Shown: positions 32,639 to 44,321 of the stretch, one piece after another
How the letters are laid out: every line of letters starts with the position of its first letter
How positions within the stretch are numbered: position 1 is the stretch's first letter
NCBI GenBank assembly: GCA_023078685.1
Contig: JALGAS010000004.1
Span: 1,736,001-1,800,000, forward strand
Direction: 5' to 3'
Length of the DNA stretch: 64,000 nucleotides
From: Neopestalotiopsis rosae
Lineage: Eukaryota; Ascomycota; Sordariomycetes; Amphisphaeriales; Sporocadaceae
Notes under the pieces: model-generated
Database searches by the model: none
What the model was told of the DNA's origin: nothing
What the model saw: only the letters and a program-made list of their open reading frames with translations
Translations under genes and position numbers: made by a program

Positions 32639-33858
32639 CTAACTCATCTTCTTCTCTCCTCGGGCGACAAAGGCTCGGCGCTTAAGCGGCTGGCCGTCGT
32701 GGCCGTGGCCGTGGGGAAATACAACGCCGCTGCCGAGGTCGTCAAGGGCAAAGTTCTCGCCAGCGCCGGCCTTTTCAAAAATATTGCGGACCTGGTCCTT
32801 GGAAAAGCCATGATGGACAACCCCGTGTGAGGCATAATCATGGTCATGCTCGTGAGTAAGAAAGTCCCATATGAAGAGCACGCCGCCGGGCTTTAGGCGC
32901 TCAATCAGACGCGTTGCCGCGAACTCGGGGTCATCAAAGTGGTGGAATCCTCCGCCTACAGCCGCAATATCAAAATTGAAAAATTCGGGACCAGACAAGG
33001 CCGCTGGGGCCGGGTCATCAGGCACGGCCAAGTTGCCAACCACCGCGAACATGTCCTCCTTCGTCAGTCCCTGGACAAGCTAGTCAGCGATCTGTCCCGT
33101 CTTCACAATTCTTGTTGCCATCTTGTTGACCGGCACTCTCAAGTAGGATATGGGCACTCGAGAATTGGTGCGACCGTCTTGGCGTCAGAGGGTCTGATTA
33201 AGAATACGTACCTGATTCTCAGCTCGAGCATTGAACGCTCCAACCATATTTTCGGATACGTCAACGCCCACACATTGCGTTGTATAAGGACCCAGAGCCT
33301 GCATGTTGGTATATTAGTCTGGCGCCCATTGAAACTGAACGTGCATGAGCTATTCACTCACCCGAGAAATCATGCCAGTTCCGCAAGCATAGTCCAGCAG
33401 TCTCACTTGCCTGGAATCGTTTGGGGTCCGAGCATTGTCCTCCTTGTTCTTCTCATCACTGTCTTGCTGATCGTCGTTGTCGTCGTCATCGTCATCATCG
33501 TCTGCCCAATCCACGCCGATAAAGTCTAGTCTAGACTGTATCGCTTCCGTGAGTTGTTGGAGACTCTTCTCGAATTTGGTGTCGTATTGTGCTGCCACAT
33601 TGCTGCCGTGCCCGTCAGCCTAGCTGCTTTCTGCTTGACAAGGATGCCAGAACAGGGGGCAAGTAGTGATATGTAGAACCGTGCTGCTGCAACCCAATTC
33701 CCACAACCTGGCTATATACACATTGGGTACGTGACTGGACAGACATGCGACCCAACCGGTACCCTGAGGTATCTCATCGATGCGGAATATATGAAATGAA
33801 GAAGGTGAGACGTAACATACTTGAAATGAGCCTTGTTCTGCTCTGCGGAGCTGGTCAT
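32639..33858 (-). CDS. Class I SAM-dependent methyltransferase
   Basis: Four exons (33858-33821, 33602-33362, 33298-33212, 33070-32639; introns 218, 63 and 141 bases) give 265 residues. The protein opens MTSSAEQNKAHFNNVAAQYD. Motif I, LLDYACGTG, at 81-89 is the SAM-binding glycine loop. VGVDVSENMV (103-112) is the acidic post-I strand. NFDIAAVGGGFHHFDD matches the later strand, and LKPGGVLFIWDF the strand before the C-terminal half. This is the layout of small fungal class I methyltransferases. An unusual run of eight Asp (47-54) followed by more acidic residues sits just before motif I. The segment after LKPGG is His-rich (HEHDHDYASHG, VVFPHGHGHDG). The substrate is unknown. The first intron is long for this genome, so the splice site there is the least certain. 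The protein is cytosolic or nuclear, with no signal seen. Confidence 0.88.
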
Positions 33859-34863
33859 GATGGATGGCGGTTGAGGATCAGTCGGGTTGATTTTGGCAAG
33901 TTGATACTATTAGACGACTTGATTGTTATACTGCCAAAGGATTCTCAACCAAGAATCAGAATTTCTGAGACTATATTAGCTCAATTCGGAGACTTTTCGT
34001 ACAGTTCTCGTACACTTTTAGATACCATATGCGTGCGGGGACTTCTCGGTGACTTGTCGCTGAGAATTGAGCAGCTTCAATTTGGAACCTGATTGAGTTT
34101 GAGCTCCAGCTGAGGGACCCATCTGGAGATCATGTGACCAATTGGTGAAGTTGTAACCCGGAATGTAACGCTTTGCAGGAGAACATGACTGTCTTTCACC
34201 GCTTCGCCGGGCAATCTGATGCTGTGTGTTACTGTTACTGACCACTACTACTACTACCTTAGACAGTAGCTCCATGCAGTCCAAAAGGCTCACGCACTCA
34301 CTATATTGTGCGTCACACATACGAATTTCTTTTTTCTCGCAGAAGCGAGTGCAATGGACTTTGGGTGACGTGCAGACCCCTGGTAGTAAGCAAGGCTGAT
34401 CGTCAGGTGTACCATGCAGTAGCAGCGGGAGTCGATAGCCGCAGATGCAGCAGCACTCATAAATGCAGTGTCGTAAACGAGCCCGGTTGTGGAGAAGAGT
34501 GCGAGAGCAAGATACCTAGCTACCTACCCATCGAAAGGGTGGTGAGGTATTGTAGTGAGAGAGAGAAAGCGGCAGAGGGAGGCTGTGACTACATTAGCCG
34601 ATGCTAGCAGCCACAAGAGCAGCAGCAGCAGCAGCAGGAGGACACATTCTTGAGCGTGTCCAGCCCGTCGACCCGCGCATCAATGCATTGCAAGGATGAA
34701 ATGCGCGCTGACAAGTCCTCTGGATGGTGACTTCTGGACGATCGTACGTACTTCGTGCACTAGGTAGCAGGTTGTAGTAGGTGCGTGCTATCTAACATAT
34801 GCAGTGTGGTAGCTGCACTCGCGTCGGTCCGTGGTCACAGGGGACGGACAGACGGTGCAGGAC

Positions 34864-34881
34864 AGGGCAGGGCAGGGCAGG
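34864..34881. repeat. AGGGC tandem repeat (G-rich)
   Basis: Three and a half copies of an AGGGC unit. With three GGG runs and a trailing GG it comes close to, but does not meet, the four-run quadruplex rule. Confidence 0.7.
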
Positions 34882-36452
34882 CTTAAGGTAGCACGACGAT
34901 TATTAGTGGCCGTCTCGCACTATGCACGCTGCTCCATTTCTTGATGCAGCAAGGGCAATGGATCCCGATAGAAATGGAGCGAGCTGAAAGGCGTGGAGAC
35001 AGACCCGTTCCCGCCTTTTCCCCCCTCCGATTCTGTGCACTAATGAGTAGTCGATACTGTGTGTTAGTGTGTGTGTATGTATATGTGGTCGGTCGCGAAC
35101 ATGGCCAATATCCCGGCTTACATGTGTTTCTCTTCCTTGACCCCCGGCCGCCGCGGCGGACGAGACTTTGCAAGGGCGCTGCAGGGCGAAGAAAACGGAC
35201 ATCGCTTCGTACTTCTTGTTGCTGACAGTGGAGTGTGATGGTGCTTGCTCCATTGGGGTGGGAAAGGCAAAGCCGCGATGCTACAGCGCTTGTGCAGAAA
35301 GGTGAACCTTTCCAGAGAGCGAAACAGTTCAGCTTCTGGGCTGACTTGGCACACTAGTCGTTAGCGAGTGTGGGTGGGAGCTACTATACTGCCCACCTGT
35401 ATATATGAGGTCGTAGTATATGCCACGTCCGATATTGATTGACATCGGATACATAGTACAGTAGCTAGCTACTGTACATAGTATACACATGCCCAGCTGC
35501 GGAGTCGCATTCTCCGGGCCGCGGGCGGGTTCTAATGTCGCAGTATAGATATGGGTGCAGTGAGCGGCCGTCATGTTGATGTATGTATGTAAGCACTGCA
35601 CTTGGCAGGCAGTAGTACTACATAGTACCACGCATGAGGCATCCATCGCCTGCTCTGTGCTTCTGACGGCTTGGTAAGCGGATCTCCAAGTCTTGTTTTC
35701 ATTCGCGGCCATGGCCCGTGATACATACCTAGGTATACTTGACATGGGGTGAAAAGAGATGGATGCGCGCGGGTTAAACCATCCCCTTGTAGCCAAACGT
35801 ACATCACAATCCACATCATCATCCACTGGCAGGTAGGCAATGTAGATTATGGATGTGCGGTAGGTAGTAGGTAGGTAAGCCCAGACCCCAGCCACGGAGC
35901 CGGGCGCTATTTTGGAAGGATTGCGCGAAACAAGAAGATGATCTGATCTTTCCCCCATGCTGCTTTGGCACATAACGCCTGGTCGCTCCACAGGCATGAA
36001 TCTCAGCCTGGAGGGTAGAGAGCCACACTGTAACAATATGTCGCTACTATTGCTGTTTGTTTGTCGGATGGCAACGAGAAAGACGCCTCAAACCCCATCG
36101 CGGCAGGCAGAAATTCTTGTAGGATCTGTGTAACGCACGAGCATAACGGATAAAGAAGGAAACATGGGCGCGAAAGGACGGCCTCACCTGCATAGCTACC
36201 TACTTGTGTTATATGACATATTGTGATAGCTCACCGCTGCTTGTGTATCTTGAGTTGCCTTGGTAGCTTGCTTGCGTGCAAGATGGCTTGTACTGAGGCA
36301 AACTGTTTCTGGGTGAGTATGTTGTGTCTCCATTGATCCTCCGGCCAGAACGGCCACAATGAGGAAGTGAAGAGGCAGGTAGACATTTGGAATCCGAGCG
36401 CGGTCCCGAGCGTACCATCCAGATAGCGGGTAGTACAAAGAAACGCAGATAT

Positions 36453-36476
36453 ACCTACCTACCTACCTACCTACCT
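36453..36476. repeat. (ACCT)6 tract
   Basis: Six perfect ACCT units. The ACCT/AGGT word recurs throughout the non-coding parts of this window, often as ACCTAGGT, so this tract may be the expanded form of a widespread motif. Confidence 0.85.
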
Positions 36477-39400
36477 GAACTGCACACCTACTCCAATTCG
36501 ATTTCATACACATAGTAGACATGGGCCGGGCCCCTGTTTTCCGTCTGCTTGATACTGGCTTGTCATGGTAGTACTTTGACGTGGTAAGCTGAAGACGATA
36601 ATATCCCGAACCCAGACAAACTTGCGCATGTCGCGTGTCGGTTCAGCCCTGGGCACCGCGGCCGGGTATTTTTTTTTTTTTCTTTCTCTGTGTTCGGTCT
36701 TTGGCTCAGGGTCTGATTGTTGGCCGCGCCCGCCGCAAGTGAGCACCCGAGAGCTGCCCGTCTCAGAAGGACCTTTGGGAACAGCATGCGAATCCTGCAG
36801 CGGAGCTGTGCTGCAAAGGGGGCCCAGTCGCAAGCAAGGGAGACTGTGGTCATCTTCTCGGGAGCTGTCTTGCGAGCAGATGCAAGAGTCTCGAAACGGA
36901 ATACATATTACCAAGAACCATTGACTGGGGGAGTCGGACGAACGAAGCGATGGATCTGACAATTCGTAGGTTTTGAGAGAGTGTGTGTGTGTGTGACCCT
37001 GGGCAGTTTATTTTTTTCAGTTCCTCATTACCCCAAATAAAATGCCCAAGAATAAAAAGAATTCGTGAGGTTCCTTCCTTCCCAAGGTGTCGGGCCTGGT
37101 TGGGACCTGCCCAGGGGAAGCCGTTGGAAAAGTGCGGGGCAAGCGCCAGGTCAAGTCAGTAACAAGGCACGGAAGGTACGTCGAGCCTGTATGTACTGGA
37201 GGATAGGTACCCAGCTGTTACTTACTTGCCTGGGTAACCTGGGTAAGCACTGATGATCAATCCATGAGTGTTACAGTCGGCATTGCTTGGAGGTCAATTC
37301 CTCTGTCTTGGAGTTGAGGAAATGGCCAAATTTGATGCCCAATGGAAAACTCTATAAGCGAGTGAAGTTTCCAAGTGTGATGAAGGTTTGGTGATTCATA
37401 AGGTCAGTCCGGCAGTTGTTGCATCGCTGTTGTTTAGAGTGGACTCAGGCACAAGGCGGAGCCATTAGACGGAATCTGCCTGCGCTGTACGCAGTGATCA
37501 GTGGTGAGCAGCCACGGGCAGGGTACAGAGACAGTACTCCAGGTACGACAGCGCAAATGATGACTGCTTACTCAAATGGATGCACAATGTTACCGAGTCG
37601 TTACCACGCCCTTTGTCCAATTGACAGGACACTTCGTACTCGTAATCAATCGGTCTGCCCACTTACCGAAAGGGCCGCATGTTATACCTCGGAAGCTATC
37701 TCCATTAGTCACTTGGAAGACACGGACACTTTTGCATTGGTCAAATTCACCGTCTTGTGTAAAGCAGCATCGGGCACATCAACCTCAAACCCGCTCCATT
37801 GGACAGGTAAGCCACGCATTCTCTCTCTAGTACAAGAAGGCCTTGCAAGAGTCCGAGCAAAAGAGAAAAAATTCGTACAAGACTACTGCAGGTAGTTCAT
37901 ACAAAAGTATGTCACAAACAAGAGTTGCAGAAATTAGACATGATGTTCGCACAGCGAATGAGAGACTTGTATCAGGGTGCACGACTCGTTGCCTCATATC
38001 ACTAACGGCAACGTCTCCGACCAAGTGGAGGTGTAAAAAGTGACGGTCGGCCGGGCGGGAAAACACTATGAAATGACATGCAGCACTAGGCTGCAACGGC
38101 CAGGACCGAGCGATTTGAGGATAAAAAAAAATAGAATGAAAATTGAACTGCGCGAATGAAGGTTGGCGTGCTTAATTGCTCAACACGATCTGTTCTTCGG
38201 GGGTTTTCTTTCTTTCTAGAATTCCTAGGAGTGGTTTACTGAAGGTGCATATGGTCTAGGATTGATCGTTGTCAAATAAGCCCTGAAGGTATTGAGTACT
38301 CTGGCGGCTGGGTTCAGTAGTAGTATGTACAAATTCAATTAGTGGTGCTGCGCGCGGGGCTGCTAATCAGTAAGTAATTGATTGTGTGCATCGCCATTAT
38401 AAGCACTTGTCGCAAAGTGACTACATGTTTCTTCACGGTGACATCTTCTTGTCGTGGAAGCGAGATTGCCATGACCCCTCCCTCGAGCATTAGTGCCGCC
38501 AGTCTTTTTCGTGATGGGGTGCGTCTGGGTGTGCTGGGGAAGAAGAAAGAAGAAAAGAAAAGAAAAGCCTCGCGCATCCCGAAGCATCTCATCAGCCTGC
38601 CTCTGGAAGAAGGCAAAAGGGAGGGGTTCCAAGTGTATAATGCGCAAAGTGATGCCACCTTTGCCCAACTCATGTCACCAAGAGGATTGCCCCAGAAAGC
38701 CCAGACAAGTCCTTCGGAGGACGAGCTTATGACGAGCGAATGGCATTGGAAGACACACCGCAAGGAGGGAAGAGAAAGAAAAAGGTTGGGCATGCAATGC
38801 AACACGTCGGAAGTTTTGTTGATTGCAAAGAAAATCCTTCGACGGCTTGCTTGTGAACTAATGGGCCATGCTACGGTGTATACATGCCTTGAGCCAAATA
38901 GTGAACATCATATAGGTACGCGCATATACTTTGACCGTGGTTCGCATTTGCAGGGGATGGAGTTGAGGAACAAATTGTCATTGCATCGAGTCGCAGCTAT
39001 TGAAACGGCCAAAGACATTGATGTCTGTCTTTGCTGCCATGATTGATTCGTCTTCGTCACTGCCCCTCCTCTTCAGGGTCTCCACTTACGGCAATTGATT
39101 AGAATATTCATTCTTCTTTCAATCGTGGTGTTTCGCTATCACAATTATATTCTAGAAGTCTGGATTGCGACTGCGAAAATAATTTACTTTGCAGTGTGAG
39201 ATTTTATGTGTTGGCTTACAGTTTGCTGTAGATCACCACCTTGTCGCCCCCTGCCAGTCTGTACTGATTTATTTCTTTGCCTTTTGTATTTTTCTTCTCT
39301 ACTTGTCTCGAGAGGATGCCGCACGCACGTACGCACACACTCACCACTACATACACACACTTGACGGGCGCGCGGAGCACTGCAGGCAGCAAGGCAGCAA

Positions 39401-42400
39401 GCCAGGAAAAAAAAGTCTCCACCAAAAAAACCGACCATCGGGGACCTCAGGGAATATCGCTGGAGACACAAACTGGGGTTTGACAGGCAACGCGGAACGG
39501 CTAGAGGTACGGGCCTCACCCGGCATTACGCTAACATCACGTGACTGACTACTGCTGCGTCTTCCCGCAACTCTATTGGCTGGAACCTCGAGGGGGGGAT
39601 GGCACAAGCTACGTAATGTACATCAGGTAACCTTGAACCTTTTTTTTCCTCTACCCTTTGGCCAAAGATACAGAAAAGTAGTAAGTAAAAACCTAGGGAT
39701 TTAAAAAAGACATCACACATTGTTAGTCCAATCCCTTCGTCCCCACTCCCCCCCTTCTTTCCCCATGCGCATAGTCCGTCCAATTATAGTCAGAGATCTG
39801 TTTCCATGTCCTTGGGACCATCACCGATGAATGGCTGTGCCTCCTTCTCTTCCTTCCTGTCTCTAGAGTAGCAAAGGAAAATCCAGACATTGCGGCCCAA
39901 CTGTCGGTGAGATGAAGAAATGCGCTGATTATCCCCAAGTCAATCAGTCAGCCGTCCATCAAAACCCAACCGATCGCTTCCCTCTCCGGCCTAGCTGACC
40001 TTTTTATTGAGGTTTACCGTCATTTGGGTCAAGTACAGTCAATGTGTTAGTTCAAGACTATTGGAGCTACCGGGCACCTGGGATTTGGGAATGCGTCAGA
40101 AAATGTCTTTGCTTTGACGGCAAGGAAATTACTAGTCAAGACATGGTCGCTTGTTTCAACTCAGCTCCTTCCAAGATACGCAAGTAAGTAATGTAGCCAT
40201 CGCGGAAACAAAGATACTGTCTGCGAAGGGTACGATCATTTCAGTTGCATTCTTGTTTCTTTCTTTTGCTTCTTTCTCGTACTCGTTCTCGGCCAGAGTC
40301 CGGAGCCCTGGCCCAAAAGAGGGAAGACGGAGGCTGCAATATGCGAAATCCGCGCCGCCTTGACGTGCTGAGAAGAGGAATTGACGTGGCTCATCACCAA
40401 TAGTCCACCTCGGGGCCGCATGTCGTAAAAAGATCTGATGAATCGTGGCTATTTCTCATCACACGTCCAGCCAAGTAACGGTGTGAGCCATCCGCGGACC
40501 CCCAAAAGAAATAAGACCAATGAAGGAATCTCCAACCGCGTGATTATCCCGGTCACATTGATCGAGACTTATCTTTTGTTTTTCTTTCCCTCCTCGCCTT
40601 GTTGCTTCATGCACGTAATTAGACTCTGACGGATCTCGCCTACATGACTGCACCTGCAAGTCGCCGCATCCAGAAGACCGAAGGCTTCTGATGTTGCTAT
40701 ACAGAGTACACGTAATCACCTCACTCGTACCAATGACTCGGTCAGGGCAAGTATCTCCAAGTACCGGGCCGCTGGTGCTGTTTCATATCGCGGTCGATGG
40801 ATGGGTGCTGCAGTTTTCCCGGCTTCGTCGTTATGCCGTGATACCTGCTCTTGTCCAACATGATGCTGGTGCTCCGTTGTTGGCATTATAATCGGTTCTT
40901 GCTTCTGTTAGCGTGAGAACAATGCAAAGTGAAACCAATGAAGGATTTGGCGCATCTCTCAGACATGGAAATAGGGAGAGAGGAGACTCTCATGAACATG
41001 GGAAGTTCACTTATCTAAGCGATAACAGGGAATATCTAAAGGCATCCAGCCACCGCAAAACTTACATTGCGCAGGAACAAGGGGGGCACTTGATAAGGAC
41101 TACCTACACTTCTGCAAGACCGTCACAAATCCTGGGATGAAATAGGGACACCTTGATATTGATGGAGGGTCAATTACGTATATCGGGAGAGATGAAAACT
41201 ATAGGCAGTCAAAACATACTGACGTCCCGCAAGCGAGAAGAGGCCATTTTTTTGAGACCGCCGCGATAGGGGTTTTAGCTCATGATGCAACGACTACAGA
41301 GAAAAGCAAGATAGCGATGCAACGCTCTCAACCCCTTGACAGCCCGCAACCTTGTTTGAAGCAATGTTCTGTTCAGCTTTGCTTTTTCCGAAAGTAGGAC
41401 CTTATCATTTGAACGCCTGTATACGAATGTGTCTGGGTAAAGATACTATTTAGGCAATGGTTTGGAAGTTTTGGCGGCGAAGAAAGAAATGTGTATACTA
41501 ATAAGCACTACTACGGGAGAAGGCAGCCACTTGGAATCACGATTATTTGCTTTAGACGAGCTTTCGGAACTTTCTCCGCATACCACCCTCGACAAAGTGT
41601 AAAGAGTAGGAAACGCAACTTCTTTCAAGAGAAAGCGATGGTGCCATTGCACAATGATGGAGAGCGACAGGCATCGCGATCCCAAACCTAGTATATCGGA
41701 ATTCCTTTCACACGTTCTTTCGTATGAGCATCCCGATGTTCTGGAAGAGCGAAGAGACAAAAGAGTGAGGAGGAGCAGCCACCAGCCATTTTTCTGGCCG
41801 CCATGCCCGAGACCGCAAGGGCCTAGAAAGTCTAAAATGCCCTGTCCTGTAGCATAACGCCAGCGCGTGCGGCAGGCGATAAGGCAAAAAGATTCCCTAG
41901 CCGGTTTCTCACCCCCCAGCCTCTCCAATAATAAGCACAGTGCAGTCAGTTGTTGGGAGAAGGAAGCCCGTCGTGAGCGCATTGTGTCCCGAGCTAAGAA
42001 GTGCCTTCATTTTGGAACAAATGCAAAAGGGCGCACGCATGAATTCAAGGAAATGGAAAATATCAATATTGGCCGCCGGGAAGGTAGATCTCATATCGAT
42101 CGACATGATGACCTTTTGGGCGGCGTCGTAAAACAGACATAACCCCCCGCCCCCTTCAGCTGCTTCCGCAACCTAGGTCAGACAGAGGCGGGCCAGTCGG
42201 GGGAACTTGGGAGACATGCTCTCCAGTAATTTAGTCTTGTCTGTTGTACTTTGCAAAGACGCGAAAAGTGATATGCGGTCGAAAAAAAGAATAAAAACTA
42301 AGAAATAAGGGGACCTTTTTTCGATGACGCCCAAGAAGAAAGCAAAGTTTGGAGCCGCCCCTCATGTCCCCCGAGGGCGGGTGAAGCGGACCGTCCCTTA

Positions 42401-43188
42401 TCAACTTTTCCCTCCCGTCTGCAGAATTACCGGGTACCAGTGGGCGGCCAGCTAAAGCCTCTTTTTTTTTTTTCCTTCTGATTTTTTGAGTTTAGGACTT
42501 CTGCTGGCAACGACTCGCCGATATGACGGTTCAGACCAGAAAGTGGGATAGTGTCAATTGAATACTTTGCGAATGCACTTTTTTCCGTTGTGTTGTGTTT
42601 CAATGTGGAACCAACACGAAGAGGGTATCCAGCATTGCCAAGGTGTTGCCAAAGTACTAACCTAGTATACTCACGACTACAGACTGGGCGTTGTGTCCAT
42701 CCATGTGGGCACGCCAAAATGTATCCTTTCAGCTCTTACAAGCCAGAGTCTGAGCTTAGGCTTGGGAGGTACAGGGTTCTCTGCCGTGACCACTTAATTG
42801 AAGCAAGGCACGACGGGAAGCTGGCAGCTCTCATCAGCTGCTGTTCTTTTGGTGTTTGTAGATCACCGCCGACACTCAATTGGATGGACAGTGCATTGCC
42901 ACTTTAGCCCACATACAGGCATTGAGGTATTTGTTTAGCATCAAGGGCTAATAATTGCATCAATTACTGCTTACGATTATGACATTTCAGACTTACGGAA
43001 TGCGGGAGAATTTCCACAAATAACGATAATCCGAGTATACATGTAAATTGTCCATGATCTGATCATATCCGCATTGGCCGCAACTAGGTTTGTGTTGCGG
43101 TGAAGGAATGACAAGGAAGGAGTTGCTGTGCTAAGTCAATGGCCCCCTCCCCCTCTTGGCGTTATCTTACGGATTTAGCATACAAGTT

Positions 43189-43213
43189 GAGAGAGAAAGA
43201 GAGAGAGAGAGAG
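43189..43213. repeat. GA-rich microsatellite
   Basis: A GA dinucleotide tract with one AAA interruption. GA tracts often mark promoter-proximal open chromatin, but no adjacent gene is recognised here. Confidence 0.8.
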
Positions 43214-44300
43214 GTGCAGCGATACTGTACCTAACCCTCGGCTTGTGACCGTGCAAGCCCAGTCCAGACAATCATATGCCGTAAATGAACTGTCATCTCC
43301 GGATGTCCAAAGGAAAAAGGGTCCAAAAAGGCTATTATAGCACGTCACCTGGAGACTTTTTGTTGCCCTTGTCGTATCAGCATCGCATCATCATTCATAA
43401 CTCGGCCGGGAGAAAATCTCGCTTCTCTATGTCCTTTATGGTCCGGCTGACGGCTGAAGGTGGTATCCAGCGATTGTGTAACCATATTGGGCTTGGCCGT
43501 GAATCCTTCGAGAAACACTTTGATTATAAGGCGCGCCATGTCATCTATAACCGACCGATAGGGTCGAAAAGACCCTGCTCGAATAATTCAAAGCGGCCGC
43601 GCCAATATTCCGCATGTTATTTTTATTTTATTCAACAGACTTTCTTTCCCCTTGTTTGTTTGCTGTCCGTACGTACACTAGTCTAGGCAAATCTCGCGGG
43701 ACGGCCCTTGACATTGGTGGATAGATTTCTATATTGGCGTCCTTCCTGAAAAGAGACAGGGTCCAGAGCTTGCACAGTGCTCTAGAAGGGGAAAGCCCGC
43801 GGGCGCACATACTTCGAGGTAACACAAACACACACAGCTAGCTCACAACAAACGGTCACCATCACCCGAAGAATGTATGAACAAGAAGATGACCCGTCAC
43901 AACATGTATGGACAAAGTAGTACTCTGTAGAGCATGGAACAAGCAGACGGGACCGGGCAGTTTGGCAGGGGGGCCAAAGGGTTTGACAAACTACCTACAT
44001 AGTACGCGAAACGGTCTAGCCTGGCCGTGGCTGGCAGGTGACCCGAATTCATGCCTGTAGAATCCCCACAAGGCCACATCCCCGCTGACGGTAGGACACG
44101 GACTTGGGTTGCGGGCAGACGGGTTGGCTGACGGATATGTATGTAGGCAGGCAGGAAGGGCGGGAGGAGCCTAATGTATGTCGGCCATGCCATGCCACGC
44201 CAATGCCATGCTAATGCCATGCTGCAAAGCAAGAATCGTTTCCTCTGGTTTCGTTTTTTCCCCTTCGGTGCACAACTTCACGATAAGACGACCGCAAAGC

Positions 44301-44321
44301 TGATGATGATGATGATGATGA
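44301..44321. repeat. (TGA)n microsatellite
   Basis: Seven TGA units. Six TGA-type codons in series close this frame on the plus strand, and on the minus strand it reads as poly-Ile or poly-His. No gene covers it. Confidence 0.8.

Larger units (their letters stand above)
33859..43900. other. Gene-poor tract, left half
   Basis: Ten kilobases without a recognisable gene. It contains an (ACCT)6 tract, an AGGGC-type G-rich repeat, a GA tract, and ACCTAGGT sites at 35727 and 42171. Two unusually long open frames occur, 35329-36036 on the minus strand (235 codons) and 38378-39046 on the plus strand (222 codons). Neither shows a domain, signal peptide or splice partner that I recognise, so neither is called a gene. 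The first 200 bases hold the methyltransferase promoter. Confidence 0.45.
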
